A DNA stretch of 64,000 nucleotides from Volvox africanus (Eukaryota; Chlorophyta; Chlorophyceae; Chlamydomonadales; Volvocaceae), in NCBI GenBank assembly GCA_030268105.1, contig BSDZ01000080.1, positions 1,612,001 to 1,676,000 on the forward strand, given 5' to 3'. The notes under the pieces are model-generated. The model ran no database searches and had not been told where the DNA came from. It saw only the letters and a program-made list of their open reading frames with translations. The translations under genes and the position numbers were made by a program. Position 1 is the first letter of the stretch; each line of letters opens with the position of its first letter. This document shows, piece after piece, positions 38,101 through 57,834 of the stretch.

Positions 38101-38952
38101 GTCGAATTAAGAACCCCTGGACGCGAGTCATGGACTGCGCGTGTAAGACAAATATATGTGCTCGTCGCATCTGCTAGCGGTGGCTGAATGTGACAGCAGC
38201 AGATGCGTGTTAATGCTAGACACAAATGGCTAAAACCCAAACTCCAGACTCGATTTCCATCCCTCTCCCCTTCCCTGCCTGCCTGCCTGCCTGCCTTGGC
38301 TGACTGACTGACTTTCCGCCCACAGGTGCTGCTGCTGCTGTGCGGTGGCGCCATTGCGGGTCAGCTTCCCATGATGGTGGCGGTTTACCTGGCCATGAGC
38401 CAGTCGTGGCTGCGGTCCGTTGCCACTCTGTCCCGCGTCAACAATTATGGACACGCCAGCAGTGTGCATGAGAGCATCCAGGGCGACAGCATGCAGAGCT
38501 CCCTGGAGGATATGACGGCGGTGGAGAAAGACGATGGGAGGGTTCATGGTGATGGTTCGACGGGCGGCAGCAGCGGAAGCGGCAACGATAGCCATATCGT
38601 GATAACTTCCAACGGAACGGGACATAAAAACAATCACATGATAAATGGGAATGGAAATGGAAATAGCATCGGGTATGGCACTCCGGCACAGGAAGTGGCG
38701 GCAGTTGGAGCAGTTGTGCCGCTGAACGGTCACATCAACGGACATAGCAACGGTCACGTCAATGGGTACAGCAGTGGACATCACGTGGTCAACGGTCTAA
38801 ACGGCAACGGTATGGGAGCACACCATTACCTGAACGGACTCAACGGGCACGCTAACGGGTACACCGACAGTCATAACAGCAACGGTAACGGTGGTGGCAC
38901 GAATGGCTACACTGTCCTCCTTCGTGACGCCCCGCAGCCGGCGGCTGCATAA
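32121..38952 (+). CDS. NTT: plastidic-type ADP,ATP carrier (nucleotide transporter, NTT/AAA family)
   Basis: NTT proteins exchange ATP and ADP (or related nucleotides) across the plastid inner envelope. Eleven exons: 32121-32191, 32272-32288, 32581-32795, 33559-33720, 34427-34519, 34842-35177, 35490-35932, 36495-36670, 36929-37069, 37555-37781 and 38326-38952 (2508 nt, 835 aa). The first 100 residues resemble a plastid transit peptide, though exons 1 and 2 (17 nt) are the least certain part. Family matches: FVNTILDSLKDTLVITAAGG, AQVIPYLTVYAVLPSSL, FFCISELWGDVCLGLLFW, SNLMEFAWKSHIRLLYPTP, FLGDVSTWQGI, LVYGGALLYVFSKSAKFSLF and the signature EEGRTKGKAAIDVVGSQAGK. Many hydrophobic segments fit the usual 11-12 helices. 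Two additions are unusual: an Ala-rich charged loop (residues about 350-440) in the mid-protein loop, and a hydrophilic C-terminal tail of about 170 residues dominated by Asn-Gly-His and Asn-Gly-Tyr units. The substrate cannot be fixed from sequence alone. Confidence 0.9.
38275..38313. repeat. CCTG / TGAC tetranucleotide run before the last NTT exon
   Basis: A run of CCTG units followed by three TGAC units lies 12 bp before the start of exon 11 at 38326, where it may act as part of the pyrimidine-rich acceptor region. Confidence 0.8.
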
Positions 38953-39151
38953 TGCAGCCAAATTGTACAGCGGCAATGCTGTTGTCATACACAGCAATAT
39001 GGTTGGGTATGATGACTGATCGCTCGTCCAGCCGTCTTGGCTTAGAGGCGAGGCGTGCGGCTGAATGTCTGGAGGAGCATTTCGTCGCTGATTGATGACC
39101 TCCAAGATGCCTTGAAGGGTCCTTTGAAGGGAAACAGTGTACTCGTGTCTG

Positions 39152-39156
39152 TGTAA
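39152..39156 (+). other. candidate poly(A) signal TGTAA for the NTT gene
   Basis: TGTAA lies 200 nt beyond the transporter stop codon on the coding strand, a plausible spacing. Confidence 0.5.
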
Positions 39157-42100
39157 GCCGCGAAATTGCGCTGCTGATCACATTCACGTGGGCTGAGGGA
39201 TTTTTTTTTTGCACCTCCCATCCTTCCCGGCCCCCAAACGCACTGGTCTACAAAAATAACGTTTCTGGTCGTCAAGATTGCTGTCGCACTCACTCCTTTG
39301 CGGCATTGTCGTACCGCTGGTGGCTGCGGTGGTGTCATACCGCTGCACTGTTAAGGCAGTGGCGAGAAGCTGAGATGGTGACGGTGTCGGTCGTCTCGTT
39401 CCCCCCGGTCGCTTCCCCACGCGCCGGAGAAAGGCACATCTTCTCTTTTGCCGTTGCGAGTCGTTGTTGTTGGTAGTAGTGGTAGGGTCGTCTATTTTTG
39501 GTGCACCAGTCTGAGTGTGCGTAGTGTCCTGTGGTCTGCGTTTTGCTCTTCTTGTTGCTGCTACGGTGGTGGTGGCGCTGGTGGTGGCCGGGTATGTGAA
39601 CTTGGGAATTTGCAGTCTGTTGACTGGTGATCTGGGAAGGGCCGGCCCTCCCCGGCTTATTTAGGGCCGAGGCGGCGTCTGGACCGAAACCAATATCTAT
39701 CGGATTGAGGTTCGGAGGCAACAGTGGTGCTTTTTCGCACAGAAAGCTCTGTATTGGGGTTGGATTTAAAATGGATCCATAGCTGGGCTGGCTGGATTAG
39801 GAATTTGGGAGGGCTGGATATTGGGTCTTAAGGACTTTGATCTATGGCGTGCTGTGACACGATACACCGAGGTTTCCTGGGTGTCTGTGTCTGTGTTCCT
39901 TGTCTCGTTCGTACAAGCGCCTGTTCCCATTCGCACTTGGGGGTGTGCACTGCGCACTGCCGAGTGAGACCTCCATGAGAGGTTGCGTGTGAGTGTGAGT
40001 GTGTGTTTTCGTCCGGATTTGGGTGTGTATATGTGGAAAACCTGGCGCTGATCAGGGCTCTGTACTTCCGAAAGGATGGAGCCAGCCGCGGTGCAAACCT
40101 CCTGCGTCGTTGGCATGCGCAGGGGGCAAATATGAGTTCCTTTTGAAGCGTCATTGGACATGAGCAAGGCAGGGGCAACGGAAACCGGGGTAGGTGAAGA
40201 CAGGCAGTCGACAATGCTCTTACGGCACCCTTGGCGGTGGGCCCGAACCTCGCGTGCAGACGCCGCTTCACAGCTGGTGCTATTTTGGGGCTTTAGGGCT
40301 GTGTTTATGTTATTGAAGTTGTAAGGATTTGAGTGGAAAGCAGGGGACCGGTCATGGTGGATCAATGGGTATCAAAGAGGCCCCAACCAATGGACCCTTC
40401 GGGAACTCCCTTGTGAAATCTGTTTCGGTTGCTGATTAGAGAGATCCGTACGGCTAAATGTCGTATGCCTGCACAGGATTTGCTTAGCTGTGGAGCCCCC
40501 ATAGTTGCTCCCTTCCTCTTTGCTGCTTTCTGGCTTTCCGGACTGGCAGTTGACCGATCCCGTAACATGGCTCCGGAGCGCGATGCCTGGCTTGTCTTCG
40601 AACACAGGCACTTTTGTTCCTTTTCCACGACTGCATTTCTCGGATTGCGGGAGCGGAGCTCTTGTCGTCGGGACGGCGGTGCGAAGGCCTTACCACCGGC
40701 GTGCAAGGGTAAGACTTGTCTCCTTCCTGAATCAAGACCAAGCAGACGAGTAAAGGGGTGTGTGTATTGTGTCTGGACGATTGGAGTGTATGTTCAGGCT
40801 TTGAAAAGCTTTGGGTCTTACAGTGGGCGACCCTTAACGCGCTTGGCCAGGCAAAAATGGAACCTTTGGGGGCTAGGTAGCCATCGTCAATCGTTCATGC
40901 GCGTGTGTGTGTGTCTCTCTTGTGGACTGAACCACGAAAACTAGGAAGGTGCAATGCGCGTATGTCTGCTAGTACAAGAGTTTCGCCTGCACACGGCGTG
41001 ACGTGATTGCCAAGCGCTGATAGACAGAGGTTTGGCACGTTGGCAGTAGGTGTTGGCACAGTTGCATGAGGTGAAAAATGGCGGACAGGTGTTATGGGTC
41101 CTTTGTTGGTCCAGTTCGGACAGGTGTAGCCAATACATGCGGACAGGCTTCTAGGCAGGGCACATCTTCGTCGAGAGTCTACGTCGCACTGGTGGGCGGG
41201 AGCTGCGAAGGGAGCAAGGTGGATAAACGCAGGCGCAGGACAGCTAGGTCTACATGCGAGCAGCACCAGCAGCAACAGTCGTGAAAACCGGAAGAATGCA
41301 TTTCTTTTTGTTTGAATTGCGTTTATGTGTGCCTCTGGGGTGGATGGGTGAGTAAAGGGCATCGTAATCTGCTGCACACAGCACAGCTCAACTGCATTCC
41401 AGGCCACCCGGAAAGTGCCAAATGTTGAACTTGACTTCTTAATTGCATGTGGAAAGGGAAGGGGGTGACGGAATGTGTACCCGCACAAGCCGCCACCTGT
41501 ACGTTCCATGGGGCGCCCTCTTGCATGGGGCTCTTGGGGATTCGTATTTCAGTGTTTTTTCCCATCGACCCTCCCTGGAGCGGCTTGTGGGGTTCCGAGG
41601 CTTAACACTCCCACGGAGGGGGCCGGCACAGGGAAACGAAATAGTGTGTAACGGAAGTAATGGGTAGTGGGCTCCTCCGCCAGCATCGTAATTTCCTCTG
41701 GCACGCGCAATTACACCTGCGGTAGCCTCGAAGACGGGGGCTACCCAAGACGGCTGTTTCTTTGATAAAACCTTACGGGCACTGGGGTTGAGGCGGGAAG
41801 CTGCAACTCCGTGGCGATGCGACAGTACCAGCAGGTCTCCATGTGTCCTTATACCAAATAGAACAAAGCTATTATGGGAATTGGTGAAGAAGCCAGGCTA
41901 TGCGTGTTCGTGCGAGTATTACGTTGTGGGAAAGTGTGCTTCTGCGTTTTCTGCAATTTTCTATCTGCATTTATTGTCTTTGTCATCAAATAGTATTTTT
42001 GATCAATTGATAATTCGGACATGAGATGTGAGTGTCCAATCAATCCAGTTGATCAACCGTGTGCTGTGTTAGGTTACGCGTCTGCGTTAAAAGCTGTTGC

Positions 42101-42190
42101 CCAGTCATTACGTTGTATAGAACTTAAACACCTCTAGTGCTGAAAACAAATTGCCGGTTTCTCTTCCACCCCTCCTTTGATCTCATCACA

Positions 42191-42209
42191 CTGTATGTTC
42201 AACATACAG
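42191..42209. repeat. 19-bp inverted repeat
   Basis: A perfect 9-bp inverted repeat (CTGTATGTT / AACATACAG) with a single central base, in intergenic DNA. No partner copy or neighbouring gene explains it. Confidence 0.8.
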
Positions 42210-43002
42210 AGGAGAAGTTGAGCCTTCTTCGTCCTTGTGCTGTTGTCCGGTACCTTTGTGTGCTGCTGAGTTCCTTGGTTTGGAACTGCTTAACAATTAC
42301 GTAACACGGGCACCAAAGCTAAGTCCATCTATATGAATACCAAAATACAAGAGGAATTAGCTGGAGTAACAAGCGATATACTGAGGCAAATTTCTTGTTT
42401 GCGGAGAGGTTTTGGTAAGATGATGGATTTTTAAAAACACGTTAATCGATTTAGAATTCTAATGAACATATGGAATAATATCCAATGAATATACCTTTGA
42501 AGGAATTCAATCAGTCTATGGCAGCGTCAAAGTAAGCCTTCCTTAAGTTCTCATGGCCACACATGCATCGCCCCGCCCTGGTTGGGTATTTAGGAATTCA
42601 AATTAAGTATGTACCGCGGATATCGGGGATCTTTGGCCGCTCTCGCCAAATCCCAGGTATCTCCCATGACACTTCAGGGCCCGTTCCTTGGAACGGTTTT
42701 CTGAATGTGTGCATCTGACAGTGATGGTCTTGTACGTGGATGAACGCTCGCACGCTCGCGTGAGCTTGTCTGTCACGAAATGTACATCTCCCGTAGATCT
42801 GCGGCCCCCATCAAACGAGTGAGAGTGCAAAAAAGTGGTAAGTGCAGTTTCCTTCGAAATGGGTGGGTAGGTTGCCCATTGGGTCTTGCAGCTTGAGATG
42901 ATACGCAAGAAGGATCTGCGGCTTCATACAGTTTACCATAAGGGCCGGAGGTAAGAATTCAGGTCACGCCTGAGGCTAACAGTTAATATTCGTAGTATCT
43001 GT

Positions 43003-43025
43003 CGTGCCGCGTGTCTTGCGGCACG
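43003..43025. repeat. GC-rich hairpin
   Basis: An 8-bp stem (CGTGCCGC / GCGGCACG) with a 7-base loop in otherwise AT-richer intergenic DNA. Confidence 0.75.
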
Positions 43026-43647
43026 GTATTGGTTTCAACGTTTCGAACAGGAACCGGCATAAATATGATTGCAGTGCCCTTGCCAAAAGGTGCGACGGAC
43101 TTGATTGAATGTATGGATTTGGATTTGTTTCAAACTCTTAAAAAGAGCTCAGGCGAGCCACCAGGCTCATAGGGCCGCGCGAACGAGCGATATAAGAAGA
43201 GGTGATTAAGTAAAATCGGATTGCAGAAAAAAGGAGGGAAACACTGCTGTACTGCAAGTTACTGTCGTTTACGATGCATTCCGTGGCGTGGGTCGTGTGA
43301 TCGCCGGAAGTCTTGGCAAGCGGTTTGCTACAAATACTTTCAAATCGTTATACGAATACGGGTAATTGCCGCGCTCAGCTCGCGTTAACATTACCCGCAC
43401 TGTGGAATAGCCATAGACACACAGTTGCTGAGGCTTCACGGAACGATTGAATGCAGCTCAAGGGCTCATTGCACAGGGTCCGGTTCACACTTGGTTTCTT
43501 GAGGTATCAGGCATCGCATTCAATTCAGCTTTCCTCTTCAGAGTTCCGGCGTGGTACTCCTTCAATGTTTCAATTTTAAATTTAACCATGATGTAGCAAC
43601 ATATCATCATATATAAGTTTCGCCCTTTGACAGATCGGTTTTCCATT

Positions 43648-43702
43648 TGTACAGTCAACCGCTCATCCTGTACGATGAACCGTTCACTATGTACGGTAAA
43701 CG
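43648..43702. repeat. three degenerate units TGTACRRTRAACCG with 21-bp period
   Basis: Units begin at 43648, 43669 and 43690, exactly 21 bp apart, each starting TGTAC and ending in an AACCG-like core, with unrelated spacer between. Confidence 0.75.
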
Positions 43703-44954
43703 ATTTTTATCGGTATGCGGCATATCTGCCCTGGTATGCGGCTCATAGCGGCTGTGACGCTGGCTAAGATTAAGAAAAATGGGAAATCATTTAATTTTAA
43801 ACTCAAAGTCAAATACTAGTAGGCGTTGAGAGAATCGATGGGCTGGCGCCGCGTCAAGCTTCCGACTGACTCCTACACCGGGAGCTCAATTTGCAATTAC
43901 AGATAGATGAAGGAACCTGGCGTGAGCGCTAAAAGATCATATTATATAATATCATATCTGCATCCTAAAGTGCGAGATAAGTGATCTATGCATTGCCATT
44001 CAAGCACCTCCAACCGCAGGCGACATCGCTGGGTAGCTTTTTGGAAACCTGGCGTTAGGCCCCCACGTTGAGCTGAAATATACGATGGGACACTTGAATC
44101 GAATTTAACAATTGGAAAGAAGTATGCCGACGAATCAGGGTTTCCGAGCTCTTTCACCACACGTTTCACAGCTTCCAGCGCTACACTGCTTAGGTGTGCG
44201 CTCCCCCTGCCGGGATGGCTAAGAGATTGCTTCTGCTGCAGGATTATGAATGCGGTTGCAAAGTGACGCGTATGTGTTTATGAATGGACATTCCTAACGA
44301 TTTAGGACGAGCGAACCATTTCGTAGCGAACCGGTACCTTACCAGCGCATCTTGCTTTGCTGCGGTCCCTAGAGCGCCAGATCAGATAATTCTTCGTAAA
44401 CCTGGAAGGCGTCTTAAATTGAAAACCCTTCTGAACCGAAAACCCTCGGAAACCGAAAACTGTCTCAGACAAAGAGGAAAACCGAAAACCATTTACCCTT
44501 AGTTGTCCAAGATCTGGAGCCGTCCCCAAAACCTCGTAGACGAGGCAAACAAGGTTCCTCCAAAGGCGCACATCAGCCATCGTGTGCACCCAAAGCGGGG
44601 AAGAGTCATCGGCTTAAAGCTCGATATGTAATGTGTCATGGCGGGAGGATCGGGCCGGAGTGTGTACATTCAGCATATACTGTAAGCTCTCACAGACTCC
44701 ATTAATCTTGTTGGTTGCATGTTACAATTGTTTGTACTCCTTTCCAGATACTGAAACCAGACGTTCTATTAATTTACCATCTATCCGAAAACATAAATCA
44801 ATTTCATTTTTTGCCCGGGGTCTCCATTACAGACATGCCGCATCTGGCCTCTGGTCTACCTGTTTGCGCGGATTGTTGCCACTTAGGCCTTTACTATTTT
44901 GTAAGGTATGAGGTATGGTTACACCAGAGGCTGTGCGTGCTAAGGTAACAGTAA

Positions 44955-45097
44955 TGCGGGCTTGCATTAGGAAGCCGGATTAGTGGGGCGAGGCCCTGGG
45001 CGAGGCAGTTGTACAGATGTCTCGCACCAGCCCTTGTCCTCAGGGCTGTATGTAATCGCGTGCTATTGCTTTCCCTTTCATGTTTCTGTTGTTGTTC
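44955..45097. repeat. direct repeat, copy 1 (about 143 bp)
   Basis: This segment and 45965-46105 share long matching blocks, including TTAGGAAGCCGGATTAGT, GGCAGTTGTACA, GTCCTCAGGGCTGTAT and CGCGTGCTATTGCTT, with scattered substitutions and small indels. The copies are 1,010 bp apart. They begin with TG but I see no tRNA primer site or purine tract beside them, so a typical LTR element is not supported. Confidence 0.8.
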
Positions 45098-45964
45098 AGC
45101 ACGCGCTGAACACAAAGGCAGATCCCACGCCATCCCGCGCGGATTTGTTAGTAAACCGATGCGCTTTCGGCTCAACAGCAAGACCCAAGGGGTGGAGGAG
45201 CTCTACTCCTTATTCGAGACTGATACTCCTGGTATTGTTGCTTCTGGGTATTGTGAATGGCGCCCTCGCCATGGACACGCTCGGTGCGGGGATGCCGCCG
45301 GGGAGCTCGGCCTACATCAACCTGCTCGCCAGCTTGTCCTGCCCTGGGAACCACGACCATGGCAAGAGGGTGCAACATGTGGTGCCGGACCCACAGATTT
45401 CCCTACTTCTACAATTACAACAGCAGGTCAACAGTCTCACCACCCACTTGATTGAATCAAGGTGGACAGCCTGGGATGACGGAATACGATATATGACGCG
45501 GTATTTCCAAGACCCGCGTGATCAGCAGTCGCCAGAAACCACATATTTCCCCTTCCCTAGGCGTGTTCTTTCCAGTCTGCCGGTAGGAGAGATGGGTGCA
45601 ACCGGCCTCACTTTGCTGAATTATAAGGTGTTTGCAAATGGAGAGACCTAAAGCATTCCCAGCATGGACACCCAGATCGTGCGGATTCCTTTTATACGAG
45701 CTGGGTATCCTAATGACTATTTTGTCGATCACAGATCTGACTGCAGCTGACTTAGACATTCCGATTAAGAGTGTAGCACACATGGGTATGCACCAGAACT
45801 GGGCGGGAGTAGCCTTGGGCACCTTTCACACCTTGCATTACAACAATGTTTGGCTTCAAGTGTTGGTGTCAGCTCGTATTAATTGTCTAATTGGACTTTC
45901 TGCTCGGGGTAGGGATGGCCTTGTTGCTTTGCACCAGCGTTATCTTGCAGGCGTAACGCTTACC

Positions 45965-46105
45965 TGCGGGCTTGCGTTAGGAAGCCGGATTAGTTGGGTG
46001 TAAGGCCCTGGGCAAGGCAGTTGTACACTCGCCTCAGCCCGTGTCCTCAGGGCTGTATTTAGTCGCGTGCTATTGCTTCCCATTTCACCTTGTTTTTGTT
46101 GTTTC
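45965..46105. repeat. direct repeat, copy 2 (about 141 bp)
   Basis: Second copy of the repeat at 44955-45097, in the same orientation. The DNA between the copies has an open frame with a hydrophobic segment but no recognisable domain. Confidence 0.8.
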
Positions 46106-47025
46106 TGCTTTCTTTCTTCGGTTCTTTCGGCCTAGGTTCTTCGTCCCAGGGCTTTTAGCGCGGCATATCTTTAAAAGAAATGGCAAATGGCTATTCGTCC
46201 GTGAGCAACAACTAATTCGTACATATTGTGTGCCCGCGGCGAAGGAATTCTTAGCTCACACAAATATGCCTGAATGTTATTCGTGTAACTCCTAATTTTC
46301 CCGTTAGATGATCTTTTGCTTATCCTTAAGGATTTTGATAAGATATATTGACGGACCCAGACGGACTGTTGTGCCGAAATACAAACATGTCATTCCGTGG
46401 CACTCTGGATCGTTGGGCGTGACGAACAGATTAAAAATCTAATCCATGCTCTTAAGGAATATGTTAGATTGCGTCTGTCATGCGTTGTATTGCCTTTGTA
46501 GTTTCAAACATTTCAAAAATTCAGTGCATGACGGGCAACCTTCCGGTTATGCAGGCGAGCGAGAATATTTTGGGCTCTTTCTTCTTGGCAACAATAACTC
46601 ATGCCCGTTGCATTGAAGTTTTGAAAAGGTCACCATGTGCATGGACTGCGCAGCCACCCTCACAACTGTTTTATGAGAATCTCAGATAATAGTCATCAGC
46701 CATTTCTGATGTATATCAGGAAAGCGACAGAAAGTTTCAGTCGATGCAAGTTTCCAGTAACTGCTGCATGGATGATGTACACGTGCGACGTATTGCGGAC
46801 AGCGCTGTATTTCCAGAGCGAATTATACTCGATTGGCTGGAATATTCTACCTTAGATTAATTTTATTATATGAATTTCAGACGATTTACTAAACGTGTCA
46901 GATTATGCGATGTACTGGTAATAGTGTACTGAGACTGCTGTTGACTGGTGACTTTATTCAGCCGCAATCATAGTGTGGAAATGCTAATGGCCGAAGCTTA
47001 AAGTTATTTACGGCACCGTTCCGAT

Positions 47026-54533
<7,508 letters not shown>

Positions 54534-54766
54534 GATACTCCGGCGGCGCGGTACTATATGGTCTTATGGTCAAAACCCAGGCAGCATTGAGAGGAGGTTG
54601 ATTGGGGGAAAATGTCCGTGTGCAGCTAGGTAAGGGATGCGTCCGGACATCTCTTCGGCGAAGATGATGCGAGATGATTCACGAGATGATGTGACCAAGT
54701 TCATTTTGGCGCGGTAATGAATGATTTGCATCGTCGCAGCAAAAAGGCGGCAGTGATCCTGGATAC

Positions 54767-54771
54767 TGTAA
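54767..54771 (+). other. candidate poly(A) signal TGTAA for the kinase gene
   Basis: TGTAA lies about 230 nt beyond the kinase stop codon on the coding strand. Confidence 0.5.
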
Positions 54772-57303
54772 CACACATGAACGGTGCTGCGAGTGGGTGG
54801 CTGGTTGGTAAACCAGGCCGTGCCTGACTTAGGCCTAGTTGACCTAGTTAGGTGCCTGAAAAAAGGGGCAAATGAAAGCCGAAACCGACCGGCGGTGGCG
54901 GTGGGTGAGCGGCGACGAGGAACCCCCACACCTTTATTACTTACCAATACGTGCAATGGGTATAGTCGCGCGCGTTCTTGTGTGTGAATGTATGTCCGAT
55001 GTTTCTTCGATGGGGGGAATGAAGGAAAGAAAAGGAGGGGAAATTGGCAGTGTAGGTGTAGGTGGCAAATAATGGGGAAGGAAGGAGGACCCGAAGCAGT
55101 GGAAGGAATGCATGGCGGCACGGAGCCTTCCATCGGTCGTTGGGGGAGGCCCTATGGACTCGGGCTTGTGGGAGGTCGGCGACGCCAGGTATATGCCTGT
55201 GCCGGGTATTTGGCTAGTGGGCCGTGGGCATATTAAAAATGAGGTGTTCCGAATGTTTGCAATGTATGGTTCTCCAGCACGAAAGGTGGCTCTCGGTAGC
55301 TAGCAACCACCATTCATTGTGATCAAGGCTGGAGCTACGTGTACTTGTTGCGGTGTGCCAACGACCGCGTGGGTGTAGTTTACATATTGCAAAGTATAGT
55401 GTGGAGGGGGACAGCGGGGTGAGGAGAGCACAGCCAAATCCTAGACGCGTTAGGCACGCGGTGTGAAAACGGAGGTCGCCAACATTTTGGTGAGTTGTGG
55501 ACCTCCATGTGGTGCGATCAGGCAGGACGAAGAGAGGGGGGTTGACCCACTGAGGACCAGCGGATTGCGGGTTGAGGCTTCCGGACAGGGACTGCAGGGA
55601 CTGCAAATCCAGGACGGTGAGAGCGGCGACGGAAGGGGGCGGGGGGCTATCCATGCTGCTCATTCGTTCCCTTCTTGTTCAAGGGTCTTGTCGTATAGTC
55701 CGGAAGAAAGCTAAATTCGGTTGGGAGATCCACATTGTTGCTGCTGTTATGGGGCAAGGGGAGCTGGAGGCAAGGCGCATCTGCATGTGCGTTGAAACCG
55801 GGAGGGCCGCTTGGGCGCCTCCGCATACCATCGTATAATAAAACCAGACACGTTTCAACGGCAAATGCGGGCTTATGCGTTTACGTATGCATGCTCAGCT
55901 CCCCGCGCTGGGCCCCCAGTGCACCAAGGCCCTGACGCGCTTGCGCCGTACGGGAGGAAGAGCGAATGCGGAGGCGGTACGTGGTGCTGGTGGTGTGGTG
56001 GGGAAACGTGGGGAATGGATTGGAGGTCCAAGTAGTAGCAGTTCGAGGATCCCACGAGGACTGTGTGTTTCCGTAAGTGTGTGTATGCGCGTTGATTGGT
56101 TTGGTGTAGCAGTGCGATGAATTGTGATGGTGTGTGTTGCGGGTGTGGCAGGATGTGGCGTCCAGGATTGCAGGTACGTAGATGATTTACACAAATTGCC
56201 ATACCTGCTTGGATGGGCATCCTCTATCTCTCCGTTCGTATAGAGAGAGAGGGAGAGGGATTGGGAGAGGGAGAGAGACGTAAACTGGAAGAGATGTGTT
56301 TGACTGAAAAATACCCAATTGTGGGTGTAAAGGTGTCTTTGAAGAGATTCTAGGAAACGATCCAAAGTGGGCCGCAGGACCACTCCCCATCCGGACGGGA
56401 GTTCTGCCTGGCTTACTGGCTGAGGGTTGTCTTTTATTAGCTCTAATTCATATGGCGGTCGAAGTGGTTATCCAGTTACCATTTGAGTCAACTGAGGCCA
56501 CGACGGTGATAAGCGGAAGCGGATGAAGGCTTTGTTGCGGGTTCTGTTGTGTGTGGGAACTGTTGAGGAATGAAACATAGGGATGATGGTCATCTGGGTC
56601 TGACCGGTCCTGCGGCGACCAGGCTTTGGGCTCCCAATCCTCCCCCCGCTATTCCGACCCCGCCCCCGAACCCCCTCTAAACGAGGGTTGAAATGCTAAA
56701 GTCGCCCTGGGCGAAATGCCCTAGGCAGGCGTTACTTAACGGCGTAAAGGCCGTACAAGGTGTTCCACCATCGTGGTGAATCTTACCCTACAGGCTTGAA
56801 CTGTCTGTTGACATGAAAAGACAGTGCTGTGTGCTATGCTATGTTACAATTCTTGCTGTGATATGCTATGTATGTCAGGTACGGTGTTGCACCCACCGAG
56901 TGCTGCTCTGTGCAATTTAGTGCAGCCCATTACTTTGCTTGTGTCTTTTCCCCACCGTGGGCTCGCGCTGCTTTCAGCACTGCAGGGAGGGCGGCTCCCA
57001 GTGCTGTGCTGTGCTGTGCTGTGGATTGCTCCACTGCCGCTTTCAGGTCAATGTGCTGTTCCCTCTCCCCTTATGCTCATGTGAATGCGCTGTGACATCA
57101 TGTGATATGTCGTCTTGCCGTGACGGTTTCGGAGGTCAGTAGTGAGCCTCAGAGTCAGTAGTGAGGCGGACGTTGCATCCTGTAATGCATTTTGTTGCCG
57201 TATGCCGGTTTCCTCAGTGCCCTTCACCCTCCTCCATTGTCGCTGAGAAATGCTAACAGCAGGTGCATTATGGCTTGTGCCGTCGTGCCGCCATGCCGGC
57301 ACT

Positions 57304-57315
57304 GACCCACGGGTC
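57304..57315. repeat. 12-bp palindrome GACCCRYGGGTC, copy 6
   Basis: The sequence is GACCCACGGGTC, in intergenic DNA about 37 kb from the nearest other copy. Confidence 0.75.
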
Positions 57316-57670
57316 ATTGCATCTGACCGGGGTGTTGGGCCCCCGCTCTTCCGGGGGAAGCACCATTGTTCCATCATCGAATGGTTGTCGTCGATTGGGG
57401 TTCAACCAACAGATGGTTGTGGTGGGGATCAAAACGGGATGCTGGCTCCTTGGTGCACATCAAGGAGGAACCGGCAATCCGAACGAGCTCGGGTACGTGG
57501 TCTTGGTTTCGGTGCGGACAAGTTGGGCTTGGGGGGATCGGTAGTTCGGAGGCCGTCTTGGTGGATATCAATTGCTTGGTCTGTTGTTGTAATTCGGTTC
57601 CCGGCGGCGTCGGTAGGAGGGGTGGTGGCAGTGATGGTGGCGGTGGTGATGGTGGCAATGGTGGTGGTTG

Positions 57671-57834
57671 TGATGGTGATGGTGATGGTGATGGTGATGG
57701 TGATGGTGATGGTGATGGTGATGGTGATGGTGATGGTGATGGTGATGGTGATGGTGATGGTGATGGTGATGGTGATGGTGATGATGATGATGATGGTGAT
57801 GGTGATGGTGATGGTGATGATGATGGTGATGGTG
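57671..57834. repeat. TGATGG hexanucleotide microsatellite (about 27 units)
   Basis: A nearly perfect array of TGATGG with a few TGA trinucleotide interruptions near its end. It is open in several frames on both strands, reading as Met-Val, Gly-Asp or poly-His, so the apparent ORFs across it are not evidence of a gene. Confidence 0.97.

Larger units (their letters stand above)
38953..47025. other. 8-kb intergenic region between the NTT and kinase genes
   Basis: No convincing gene. The first part is NTT 3' untranslated region. From about 40000 to 47000 only scattered open frames are seen. The longest, 44983-45651 (222 codons), has a hydrophobic stretch (LILLVLLLLGIVNGALA) that could be a signal peptide, but it overlaps a direct repeat and matches nothing I know. 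Repeats and inverted repeats in this region are listed separately. Confidence 0.5.

Noticed and set aside
44983..45651. 222-codon ORF with a signal-peptide-like segment
   Set aside because: Half overlaps the direct repeat, alternative frames are also open, and nothing resembles a known domain. It is not supported as a gene, though it is mentioned with the repeat.
44955..46105. Classical LTR retrotransposon or TRIM
   Set aside because: No tRNA-complementary primer site after the first repeat and no polypurine tract before the second. Repeat ends are not clearly TG...CA.
56640..56830. Possible structured RNA or SINE-like segment with a CACCATCGTGGTG hairpin
   Set aside because: No tRNA-like boxes A and B, no terminal poly(A) or repeats, and only one copy in the window.
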